From assembly GCA_030829155.1 (NCBI GenBank), contig JAURBD010000088.1, forward strand, positions 1-6,721: DNA of 6,721 nucleotides, written 5' to 3'. Source of the stretch: Flavobacteriaceae bacterium. Lineage in GTDB: Bacteria > Bacteroidota > Bacteroidia > Flavobacteriales > Flavobacteriaceae. A program made the position numbers and the translations under genes. Positions 1-5,798 of this stretch are shown here, piece after piece. Numbering within the stretch: position 1 is the stretch's first letter; every line of letters starts with the position of its first letter. The notes under the pieces were generated by a model. That model was not told where the DNA came from and made no database searches. It saw only the letters and a list, made by a program, of their open reading frames with translations.

Positions 1-102
1 CGGTCGTCAGCGGATTGCAAGCAATCCCTGTTACCCCTCGACTTGCATGTGTTAAGCCTGCCGCTAGCGTTCATCCTGAGCCAGGATCAAACTCTTCGTT
101 GT
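1..102 (-). rRNA. rrs: 16S ribosomal RNA, 5' end only (partial)
   Basis: The reverse complement contains the universal 16S 5' segment AGAGTTTGATCCTGGCTCAG followed by GATGAACGCTAGCGGCAGGC, ACACATGCAAGTCGAGGGG and GCTGACGACCG. Aligning AGAGTTTG with E. coli position 8 puts the mature 5' end near position 102. Only about the first 100 nt are present; the rest of the gene and operon lies beyond position 1. The 7-bp inverted repeat at 12-27 (GGATTGC/GCAATCC) is variable helix h6 of region V1. The wording of this stretch is typical of Flavobacteriia, which is a family-level inference from memory. Open reading frames crossing this stretch on the plus strand are antisense artefacts. Confidence 0.97.
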
Positions 103-130
103 TGTTTCTTAATAAAATTAATGTTACAAC
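101..130 (-). other. Nested hairpin at the 16S 5' boundary
   Basis: An outer stem GTTGT/ACAAC (101-105 with 126-130) encloses an inner stem TTAAT/ATTAA (109-113 with 117-121) with a 3-nt loop, separated by a small asymmetric internal loop. Its edge coincides with the predicted mature 16S end at about 102. It may be a precursor processing structure. The pairs are mostly A/T and thermodynamically weak, and the true pairing partner could instead be the region 3' of 16S, outside the window. Confidence 0.35.
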
Positions 131-171
131 TCCTAAAAAAATTAACTCGGTCAAAATGGTTCTATTCACTT

Positions 172-185
172 GTATCTTTCGATAC
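172..185 (-). other. GNRA-tetraloop hairpin in rRNA leader
   Basis: The minus-strand transcript reads GTATC GAAA GATAC, a perfect 5-bp stem closed by a GAAA tetraloop, a very stable RNA loop class. It lies between the boxA-like element and the 16S gene. It may be a leader folding or processing element. No specific partner can be named from sequence. Confidence 0.55.
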
Positions 186-211
186 GCGCTGTCATTCTTA
201 TATTATTTTTC

Positions 212-222
212 TTTCAATGAAC
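212..222 (-). promoter_or_regulatory. boxA-like rRNA antitermination element
   Basis: The minus strand reads GTTCATTGAAA, close to the boxA core (GCTCTTTAACA in E. coli), which NusB/S10 binds on nascent rRNA to prevent premature termination. It lies about 50 nt into the predicted leader and about 110 nt before the 16S gene, the expected neighbourhood. It differs from the E. coli core at several positions, so the call depends on location as well as similarity. Confidence 0.6.
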
Positions 223-276
223 TTAAACTAAAAACAAACTCAAAAAAAACAATGCTCTTGAGCGTTTTAGCGGATG

Positions 277-306
277 CAAATATAAAACCCTTTTGTTATC
301 TTACAA
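277..306 (-). promoter_or_regulatory. rRNA operon promoter (Bacteroidota -33/-7 type)
   Basis: On the minus strand the -7 element is TATATTTG (277-284), a perfect match to TAnnTTTG. TTG at 304-306 is the -33 element, with a 19-nt spacer, the consensus arrangement for the primary sigma factor of Bacteroidota. Transcription should start near 268-273, giving a leader of about 170 nt before 16S. An A/T tract at 321-337, upstream of the -33 element, is placed where an UP element would be. The spacer and -33 element are covered by an inverted repeat (285-313, listed separately). Confidence 0.88.
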
Positions 307-313
307 GGGGTTT
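285..313. repeat. Imperfect dyad covering the rRNA promoter spacer and -33 box
   Basis: The left half is AAACCCTTTTGT (285-296). The right half, read on the other strand, is AAACCCCTTGT (303-313). They are separated by 6 nt. The halves agree apart from a one-base length difference and one substitution next to it. The dyad fills the -33 to -7 spacer and includes the -33 TTG. It could be an operator, or a cruciform or RNA stem of no regulatory meaning. The symmetry is seen directly; the function is inference. Confidence 0.5.
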
Positions 314-320
314 CTCAATG

Positions 321-337
321 ATTTTTAAAAAAATATT
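321..337 (-). promoter_or_regulatory. A/T tract, possible UP element of rRNA promoter
   Basis: This run is made almost entirely of A and T (plus strand ATTTTTAAAAAAATATT) and lies about 50-66 nt upstream of the predicted rRNA start. Strong rRNA promoters commonly have such A/T tracts contacted by the RNA polymerase alpha subunit. The whole region is A/T-rich, so the call is based on position and is moderate at best. Confidence 0.4.
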
Positions 338-360
338 CATTTAATATCTTACGTACTGAT

Positions 361-385
361 TTTCAGTGAATTAATTTTACTGAAA
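361..385 (-). terminator. Hairpin spanning the porin stop codon (weak terminator candidate)
   Basis: TTTCAGT (361-367) and ACTGAAA (379-385) form a perfect 7-bp inverted repeat with an 11-nt A/T-rich loop. The stem includes the last codons and the TAA stop (377-379) of the porin gene. No U-run follows directly. The nearest one on that strand is about 30 nt further, in the A/T tract upstream of the rRNA promoter. It could help end or stabilise the porin mRNA before the rRNA operon, but it is not a classical intrinsic terminator. Confidence 0.35.
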
Positions 386-2563
386 GAAGTTCCAAATCAA
401 GCCAAATCGAACTGCGAAATCACGATAAGGAGTAAATGGAGCTGCATAGTAATCATATGGAGTGTCAACTTTTATCAAATGTTCTATCGGAGCAGATATA
501 TTTTCTAACTTAATATAGATGCGTGAACTTTGAATTTTGGCATTAAAAAAGAAATCAACACGTGGATATTCTCCAATTTTGGTATTATTCTGAGTGACAA
601 ATTCCGCTATTAATGGATTATACTGATCTGCGTAATAGTCAGTAAAGAATGTAAAGGTTGCTCCAGATTGAAAAAAGAGTGCTTTATTAAAAATAGAAGA
701 AGTTAGCATGAGTGTACTTCTTATCAACCATTCCGGCACATTTAAAGCTAAAGGACCGCTCAGTATTTCATCCACGTTTTCTTCTTGCGTTACTTTTTGA
801 TATTGAACATTGTTGACCCATGAAAATTTTCCAAAATCAAAACGTTGGTCGAAACGCGCCTTGAAATAATCAATTTGTTTATCACTCTGAAGAGCCACTA
901 CCTTGAATTTTTTATTAAAATCTGCAAGTCGTGTGGTGTTATATAAAAATCCATAATTATCTATTGTAGACCAAGAAGCAGCTACCGTTCCCCATTTTGG
1001 ATGGAACAAGCTCAATCCTTTAGTGGCAGTGTTCTGATTGATGAAATTGGCGTTAGACCAGTTATACTCCTCAAAGTCACTTTGAAATAAATGAAAATTA
1101 AAATTTAGTGGCTGAGAACGGTATCGATAGCTTGCTGATGCAGATATATCTTTGTAGAGTTCCCTTCGTATGGCCCCTTTAAAAGCAGTTGTGGCAAACT
1201 CTTCTTTAAAGGATTGGTAGGCTTCAGCCTCAGCACTGAACCCAAAAAGTGATTTAGACCATCGTACTTGTGCAGCCAATTGACTTGCGTCTATCTTGGT
1301 TGGTAAAATAGTATCCTTTTCATAATCATTTGGTCCTAAAGCATATTTCCACTTGTAATGATAGACGTCTAACTTCAGATCACCAATCACTTGATCTTTA
1401 TAGGTTACATAAACATTATTTTCTAAGATACTGTTGTCAATACTGTCAATAACATTTGGACTGTAAGCCTCAAAAAAATAATTCACTCGATCCTGGGAGT
1501 AATTATATTTCTTGTTCTCCAAAGAGACGCGATAACCCAATGTCATTTTATAGGCCATAGAATCTTTTGAAACAGGAAGCATTTGATATTGATGCTCCAT
1601 AAAATAACGCTTCCCTTCTAATTCATTTTCAGCTCTAATTTGAGTTGAGAGTATGGATCGATTTAAAAAGCCATCATAAAATGTGTATTCTTCTTCACCG
1701 TTTTCATTGAGAATTGGTATTCCACTTGTATCAGCGACAACATAATTAGGTGCATTTTCAAAAAAGTAAACCGCATCGTTTGTAAGACCCCCGTTTACTT
1801 CATTTTCAAGAGACTGAGTGGTTTGGTGGAGTCGCAATCGATATCTTTTGTCGTAGGTTTGATATTGGGTGCTCAACCTAAACTGTCTGGATCTACTGAG
1901 GGAGGAAAAGTATTTTCCTAAAGAGCGAAACCCTTTAAAGGAAACAGCAATATTGAATTTTGGAGAAGTATTAATAGCTAAAGTAGCATCTAAATTCTGC
2001 CCGTTCTGAAAGGTAGATTTAAAGAAAAGTTCTGTGTAAGGGGAAGGTACTTCGTAATAATTCACGTCTTCTTTTTCAAAATACCCAAAATGTTTAACTC
2101 GAGCTCCCATCTGTGGCGTCAGGGGATCTTCATGGAAGTCATAACCAAGTTTGTTGAAGCCTTCTCCCATGTTGGGAAGGGGAAGTAATTCAAAATAATC
2201 TTTTCTTAAAAAATTGAAAGCATATTCTCCCTCAAGAGATAAGGTGGTATCTACTATTGTTTCTGAGCCATCAAAATGTAAAATTTTGTAATCCTCAACA
2301 GTAACACGTTCCATAGGTTTTATGTAGGGAATGAAACGTTTTGAGGTAGAATCTATTGCTTTACTTTTACTAAGTTTATCTTTAATTGTGAGGGAATCAA
2401 TTGACTTATCCTTGATGATTTTATCAACTATTAAAATTGAATCCTTTTTATTCTCAATTATTTCTTCGGGTACAGGCAAACTATCCTTAACGGTTATTAC
2501 AGCCTCTTGACCCCAAACAGAATGATAAAGAATTAAAAAAAGTATAAAAACACCAGATCGCAT
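377..2563 (-). CDS. Putative porin, outer-membrane beta-barrel (Porin_10-like)
   Basis: A 728-residue protein with a Sec signal peptide: MRSG, a hydrophobic stretch at residues 5-17, and likely cleavage at VWG/Q before Q19, a common Bacteroidota pattern. Residues ~22-75 are a low-complexity linker rich in K, D, S and I. From ~90 onward the sequence alternates polar and aromatic/hydrophobic residues as in transmembrane beta-strands, and it ends in an aromatic-rich strand (RFGLIWNFFQ). The segment around 165-220 (YEVPSPYTELFFKS, then GQNLDATLAINTSPKFN) resembles what I know of the 'putative porin' family of Bacteroidota (Pfam Porin_10). Its role would be diffusion across the outer membrane; the substrate is unknown. 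The ATG start is chosen because it gives the signal peptide; no Shine-Dalgarno is visible, as usual in this phylum. It is divergent from rnhB and points toward the rRNA operon. The gene looks intact. Family assignment is from memory of the pattern, without a search. Confidence 0.8.
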   Translation of the reverse strand: MRSGVFILFLILYHSVWGQEAVITVKDSLPVPEEIIENKKDSILIVDKIIKDKSIDSLTIKDKLSKSKAIDSTSKRFIPYIKPMERVTVEDYKILHFDGSETIVDTTLSLEGEYAFNFLRKDYFELLPLPNMGEGFNKLGYDFHEDPLTPQMGARVKHFGYFEKEDVNYYEVPSPYTELFFKSTFQNGQNLDATLAINTSPKFNIAVSFKGFRSLGKYFSSLSRSRQFRLSTQYQTYDKRYRLRLHQTTQSLENEVNGGLTNDAVYFFENAPNYVVADTSGIPILNENGEEEYTFYDGFLNRSILSTQIRAENELEGKRYFMEHQYQMLPVSKDSMAYKMTLGYRVSLENKKYNYSQDRVNYFFEAYSPNVIDSIDNSILENNVYVTYKDQVIGDLKLDVYHYKWKYALGPNDYEKDTILPTKIDASQLAAQVRWSKSLFGFSAEAEAYQSFKEEFATTAFKGAIRRELYKDISASASYRYRSQPLNFNFHLFQSDFEEYNWSNANFINQNTATKGLSLFHPKWGTVAASWSTIDNYGFLYNTTRLADFNKKFKVVALQSDKQIDYFKARFDQRFDFGKFSWVNNVQYQKVTQEENVDEILSGPLALNVPEWLIRSTLMLTSSIFNKALFFQSGATFTFFTDYYADQYNPLIAEFVTQNNTKIGEYPRVDFFFNAKIQSSRIYIKLENISAPIEHLIKVDTPYDYYAAPFTPYRDFAVRFGLIWNFFQ

Positions 2564-2647
2564 GCAAGCTTTGATTTGTTTGCGAAGTTATGATAATTGT
2601 AAGTAATTTGTAATACTCTTATTAAACTTAAAGTAGCCTTTTAACAA
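2564..2647. promoter_or_regulatory. Divergent promoter region between porin and rnhB
   Basis: This 84-bp A/T-rich spacer must hold both start regions. For rnhB, TTTG at 2579-2582 and a near -7 element ending in TAATTTG (2604-2610) are spaced about right (20 nt counted to an 8-mer), which would give a leader of about 30 nt. For the porin, the minus strand has TAACTTCG (plus 2583-2590), one base off TAnnTTTG, about 20 nt before its ATG but without a clear TTG at -33. Both are imperfect matches. The location is firm; the exact elements are tentative. Confidence 0.4.
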
Positions 2648-3238
2648 ATGCTTAAAACACAATACACCCTTAGCCTTGAAGCAGGTACCGACGAAGCAGG
2701 CAGAGGATGCTTGGCAGGACCCGTGACCGCTGCTGCAGTAATTTTACCTAAAAAAAATAATCTTCCTTTGTTAAACGACTCCAAAAAATTAACTGAAAAA
2801 CAGCGCTATGCCCTCCGTCCAGAAATTGAAAAACAAGCGCTTGCATATGCAGTAGCGCATGTTTATCAAGAAGAAATTGATGAAATAAATATTTTAAACG
2901 CATCAATTAAAGCGATGCATTTGGCCCTAAAACAACTTTCGCTGATACCTGAGTTTATAGTCGTAGATGGAAATCGATTTAAACAATTTGAAGACATTCC
3001 ACATGCGTGTGTAGTAAAAGGGGATGGGAAATATCAAAATATCGCAGCAGCATCCGTTTTAGCCAAAACATATAGAGATGATTATATGAAAAAATTAGAC
3101 ACTGAGTTTCCCCAATATAATTGGAACAAAAATAAAGGATACCCCACAAAAAAACATCGTGAAGCGATTGTAACTTTTGGAACAACTGTTCATCACAGAA
3201 TTTCGTTTCAATTACTATCCAAAAAGGAGGATATATAG
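2648..3238 (+). CDS. rnhB: Ribonuclease HII
   Basis: A 196-residue protein of normal family length. RNase HII cuts the RNA strand of RNA-DNA hybrids and nicks 5' of single ribonucleotides embedded in DNA, starting ribonucleotide excision repair in the cytoplasm. The signature GTDEAGRGCLAGPV is at residues 13-26. The four metal-binding acidic residues are visible: D15 and E16, D107 in VVDGNR, and D126 in VKGDGK. The GRG motif (18-20) and Y165 in GYPT match the residues that read the 2'-OH at the RNA-DNA junction in this family. IAAASVLAKTYRD (132-144) and the HHR near 182-184 are further family blocks. The ATG at 2648 leaves the usual short lead before the first motif; there is no Shine-Dalgarno. 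It is divergent from the porin and 94 nt ahead of a same-strand lipoprotein gene. No lesion or missing residue was seen. Confidence 0.97.
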   Translation: MLKTQYTLSLEAGTDEAGRGCLAGPVTAAAVILPKKNNLPLLNDSKKLTEKQRYALRPEIEKQALAYAVAHVYQEEIDEINILNASIKAMHLALKQLSLIPEFIVVDGNRFKQFEDIPHACVVKGDGKYQNIAAASVLAKTYRDDYMKKLDTEFPQYNWNKNKGYPTKKHREAIVTFGTTVHHRISFQLLSKKEDI

Positions 3239-3262
3239 TTTTTTAAAGCCCTTCATTTAAGT

Positions 3263-3280
3263 TTATTAGTTCGTTAATAA
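3263..3280 (+). other. TTCG-loop hairpin after rnhB
   Basis: TTATTAG-TTCG-TTAATAA forms six A/T pairs plus a G-U closing pair around a UUCG loop, 24 nt after the rnhB stop codon. It lacks a following U-run and the preferred C-G closing pair, so it is a poor terminator. It could partly separate rnhB from the downstream lipoprotein gene, or be chance in A/T-rich DNA. Confidence 0.25.
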
Positions 3281-3318
3281 CATTTCTCAAAATTAGGTCA
3301 ATTGAAGATTGAGTTTTT

Positions 3319-3326
3319 TAATTTTG
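3319..3326 (+). promoter_or_regulatory. TAnnTTTG match directly before the lipoprotein start
   Basis: TAATTTTG matches the Bacteroidota -7 consensus and abuts the first ATG candidate (3327). If used, transcription would begin around 3331-3335, giving a leaderless message at the ATG at 3333. No TTG is found at the expected -33 distance (about 3297-3299); the nearest TTG (3302-3304) is only 14 nt away. A chance match in A/T-rich sequence is quite possible. Confidence 0.25.
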
Positions 3327-3332
3327 ATGACT

Positions 3333-5792
3333 ATGCGTTTTAAACTATTTTTTCTTGTCTTACTCATTTTTTCAGCATGTAACACTGCGGTAAAAAAAGT
3401 CCCTGACTTACTTGATTGTGTCCCACAAAATAGTCTTGCGGCATTTCAGCTAAACGACCAAAACATGCTTGAAAATGCACTGACCAATCTTCCATTTTTA
3501 GAGGAAATAATTGCGCTAGACAAAAATCTTCATGAGGATATATATAATCTTATTCCTGAAAGTTTTCCCTCAAAAGCCTTGTTGTGTTTTACTCCAGAAG
3601 GAAAATCAGAAATAGCACTTTCATTCATCTACAAAACAGAGCCTACAGATAGCATTTCTATAACAACAGGAGAAGAATTCAACTATAATAATGTAACGAT
3701 TACCGTTTCTCGAAAAGCTGAGAAAAAAATATTTCGCGCCCAACTAGAGGGGATTGTAATCGTCAGCTCCTCTCAATTGGTTTTGGAAAATAGTATTCGG
3801 AACATACAAAATAAAAGACCTGGAATTCAAAATCATTTCTTTTTTAATTTAGCAAAAATTAGTGATGATAATGCACCAATGACCATCCTTTTACACCGAG
3901 ACTTCAAGGTAGTATTTCAACGTCTTTTCCCTCAAACACCACTTTTTCCTCCCCTCGGAAGCAGTTGGTTTTCATTTGATTTCAACACCAAAAAAGACCC
4001 CTTTACACTAGACGGAGTTAGTTTTATTAATGATTCTCTACCCGATGAATTGAGTCTTTTGAAAGGTTTGAATCCTCAACGGATATTGAGTCCTACATTT
4101 ATTCCCCAAAATTTTGATGGTTTTTTAGCACTAGCAATTGATGATTATAAAACATTAGAGGATAATTTTAAACAATACAGTCGCTTTAAAAATATTGCAC
4201 TTCCTAATATCGATTTTGATCTTTTGAGTACTGTGGATGAAATTGCTTTGTTAAAACTTCAAGAAAACAAAGCTGTCTTTTTTCACCTTGCAAACAATGA
4301 AAATATAAGCCCCGATTTGTTTTCAAATACAGAATTAAAAGGCACTTTTAGAGGATTGGAGTTGTACAGCCAAAAATTACCTCAGGACCTATTAGCTCTT
4401 TTAGAGGTTTACGGATCCAGTTCTGACCCTAGATGGGTTATTCAATTAGATGAGTTTCTAATTTTTGCTGAAAGCGAAACTTTTTTAAAACAAATTATTG
4501 GAGCACATTTAGATGGTAAGACCTTGTCAAATGACCTCAACTATAAAAATCTTAATGAAGATTTAGCTGACAACAGTACTTTCTTGTGGCTGGGGCGCAC
4601 CAAAAATCTCGTTTCAATATGGAGTGAAGACCTAAAAGAATCTGAAAAGCAATGGAAGGATATTGATGTAAAAAAGTACCCCCTCATCGCCCTTCAGGGC
4701 GTTTCTGAATCAGGTTATATTCAAACCCGTTTTACTGCTCAGAACAACGATCTAGAAAAAAATAAAAGTGGAGTTATCAATCAATATAGTTTTTCATTAG
4801 ATGCACCCGCATCAAGCTCACCACAATGGATTAAAAATCATATCAATAAAACAATGGATGTGGTTGTTCAAGACCAAAACAATGTCCTCTACTTATTTTC
4901 TAATACGGGCACGTTATTTTGGAAGAAACAACTATCAAGTGCTATTATAGGAGACATTTATCAAGTAGATTTATATAAGAATAGACGTTTACAAATGGCC
5001 TTCCAGACGGAAGATCGTTTTATGATTCTAGATCGAAATGGTAAAGTGGTCCCCCCTTTTGATATCAAAGTTTCTAATGAAACACCCAAGCAGTTTTCTG
5101 TATTTGATTACGATTTAAATCGAAATTACCGTTTTCTTTTAAGTCAGGGAAAACAAGTTCAAATGTTTGATAACCGAGGCAAAAGAGTCTCTGGATTTCA
5201 ATTAAAGAAGTTAAGTAAACCATTACAAAACCCTCCTAAGCATATCCGAATGGGATCAAAAGATTTTATTGTTTTACAAGATATTGATGGGGAAGTCAAA
5301 ATTTTGAACCGCCAAGGAAAAAGCCGTGTTTCGGTAAAAAGTAAGGCTAACACTTCCAACAACCCTATTTTTGAATATAGAAATACATTTGCTACTACAG
5401 ATAAAGACGGGGATTTAATTCAAATTGACACGAAAGGAAACTTGACTAAAAGCAATTTAAATCTTCGCTCTGGACATACAATAGACATGACTTCTAAATC
5501 ATTGGTTAGTTTTTCTGAAAATAATTTATTGATAAAAGGAATTCCTGTTGTGTTACCCTTTGGAAATTATACCCCTCCTAAAATTCACTATCTCAATAAT
5601 ACCATTTACGTAACTCTCACAGACCTTGATACTCAAAAAGTGTATGCTTATTATAGTAATGGAACTGCTGTGAATGGTTTTCCAGTGTATGGAAATTCTA
5701 AAGTAGATTTAACAAATGCTGATGACGACAAAGCTATTGAAATGGTGGTTCAGTCAGAAACCAATAGTTTTTTAATTTATCAAATTAATTAA
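3333..5792 (+). CDS. Lipoprotein with a predicted C-terminal beta-propeller, function unknown
   Basis: I do not recognise a named family. From the ATG at 3333 the protein has 819 residues. It begins MRFK, then a hydrophobic core and the lipobox FSAC, with C16 as the lipidation site, so it should be a membrane-anchored lipoprotein exported to the periplasm or cell surface. Earlier in-frame starts exist (ATG 3327, TTG 3309); 3333 gives the most compact signal, and 3327 is nearly as good. Residues ~17-490 are a mixed alpha/beta region without a recognisable motif. It faintly recalls DUF3352-type proteins (start 'VPDLLDCVPQNSLAAF'), which is a weak impression only. Residues ~510-819 carry repeated units of about 38-46 residues (listed separately) typical of a beta-propeller, a fold used for binding or scaffolding. 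The gene follows rnhB by 94 nt and may share its transcript. Its 3' end is 6 bp from the convergent lipB stop. No enzymatic residues can be assigned. Confidence 0.75.
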   Translation: MRFKLFFLVLLIFSACNTAVKKVPDLLDCVPQNSLAAFQLNDQNMLENALTNLPFLEEIIALDKNLHEDIYNLIPESFPSKALLCFTPEGKSEIALSFIYKTEPTDSISITTGEEFNYNNVTITVSRKAEKKIFRAQLEGIVIVSSSQLVLENSIRNIQNKRPGIQNHFFFNLAKISDDNAPMTILLHRDFKVVFQRLFPQTPLFPPLGSSWFSFDFNTKKDPFTLDGVSFINDSLPDELSLLKGLNPQRILSPTFIPQNFDGFLALAIDDYKTLEDNFKQYSRFKNIALPNIDFDLLSTVDEIALLKLQENKAVFFHLANNENISPDLFSNTELKGTFRGLELYSQKLPQDLLALLEVYGSSSDPRWVIQLDEFLIFAESETFLKQIIGAHLDGKTLSNDLNYKNLNEDLADNSTFLWLGRTKNLVSIWSEDLKESEKQWKDIDVKKYPLIALQGVSESGYIQTRFTAQNNDLEKNKSGVINQYSFSLDAPASSSPQWIKNHINKTMDVVVQDQNNVLYLFSNTGTLFWKKQLSSAIIGDIYQVDLYKNRRLQMAFQTEDRFMILDRNGKVVPPFDIKVSNETPKQFSVFDYDLNRNYRFLLSQGKQVQMFDNRGKRVSGFQLKKLSKPLQNPPKHIRMGSKDFIVLQDIDGEVKILNRQGKSRVSVKSKANTSNNPIFEYRNTFATTDKDGDLIQIDTKGNLTKSNLNLRSGHTIDMTSKSLVSFSENNLLIKGIPVVLPFGNYTPPKIHYLNNTIYVTLTDLDTQKVYAYYSNGTAVNGFPVYGNSKVDLTNADDDKAIEMVVQSETNSFLIYQIN
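4881..5789 (+). repeat. Propeller-like repeat array in the lipoprotein C-terminus
   Basis: A degenerate protein motif, hydrophobic strand - D/N-x-x-G-K/T - hydrophobic strand, recurs in register. Examples with residue starts (numbering from ATG 3333) are LYLFSNTGTLFW (~517), FMILDRNGKVV (~561), VQMFDNRGKRVSGF (~607), VKILNRQGKS (~653), LIQIDTKGN (~693), a worn unit LLIKGIPVVLP (~731) and VYAYYSNGTAVNGFPV (~769). A closing strand MVVQSETNSFLIYQI (~805-818) resembles the first unit's MVVQ-like lead strand VVVQDQNNVLYLF. Spacings of about 44, 46, 46, 40, 38 and 38 residues suit seven or eight blades closed by first-to-last strand pairing. This is a fold inference from visible periodicity. Confidence 0.65.
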
Positions 5793-5798
5793 AGAAAA

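Larger units (their letters stand above)
103..272 (-). other. rRNA operon leader (5' external transcribed region)
   Basis: This is the roughly 170-nt stretch between the predicted rRNA transcription start (about 268-273) and the mature 16S 5' end. It contains no convincing protein gene. It holds a boxA-like element (212-222), a GTATC-GAAA-GATAC hairpin with a GNRA tetraloop (172-185), a nested A/T hairpin directly at the 16S 5' end (101-130), and an early run of eight U preceded by a weak stem (242-266). Leaders of this kind normally carry antitermination and RNase processing signals. The assignment rests on position between promoter and 16S gene. Confidence 0.8.

Noticed and set aside
12..27. 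Perfect inverted repeat GGATTGC-AA-GCAATCC
   Set aside because: It is helix h6 (region V1) of 16S rRNA and needs no further explanation.
15..344. Two plus-strand open reading frames (15-344 and 43-231)
   Set aside because: They run antisense through the 16S 5' end, leader and promoter, and have no family-like features.
2560..2571. GCATGCAAGCTT, resembling adjoining SphI and HindIII cloning sites
   Set aside because: It sits exactly at the porin start with natural coding sequence on one side and natural spacer on the other; no other vector-like sequence is present.
2979..3185. Minus-strand open reading frame of 68 codons inside rnhB
   Set aside because: It lies fully within the conserved RNase HII coding sequence on the opposite strand and shows no motif; it is a shadow frame.
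5772..5788. Inverted repeat TTAATTT-ATC-AAATTAA at the end of the lipoprotein gene, considered as a bidirectional terminator
   Set aside because: The stem is only A/T, and T-runs precede rather than follow it on each strand, the wrong polarity for an intrinsic terminator.
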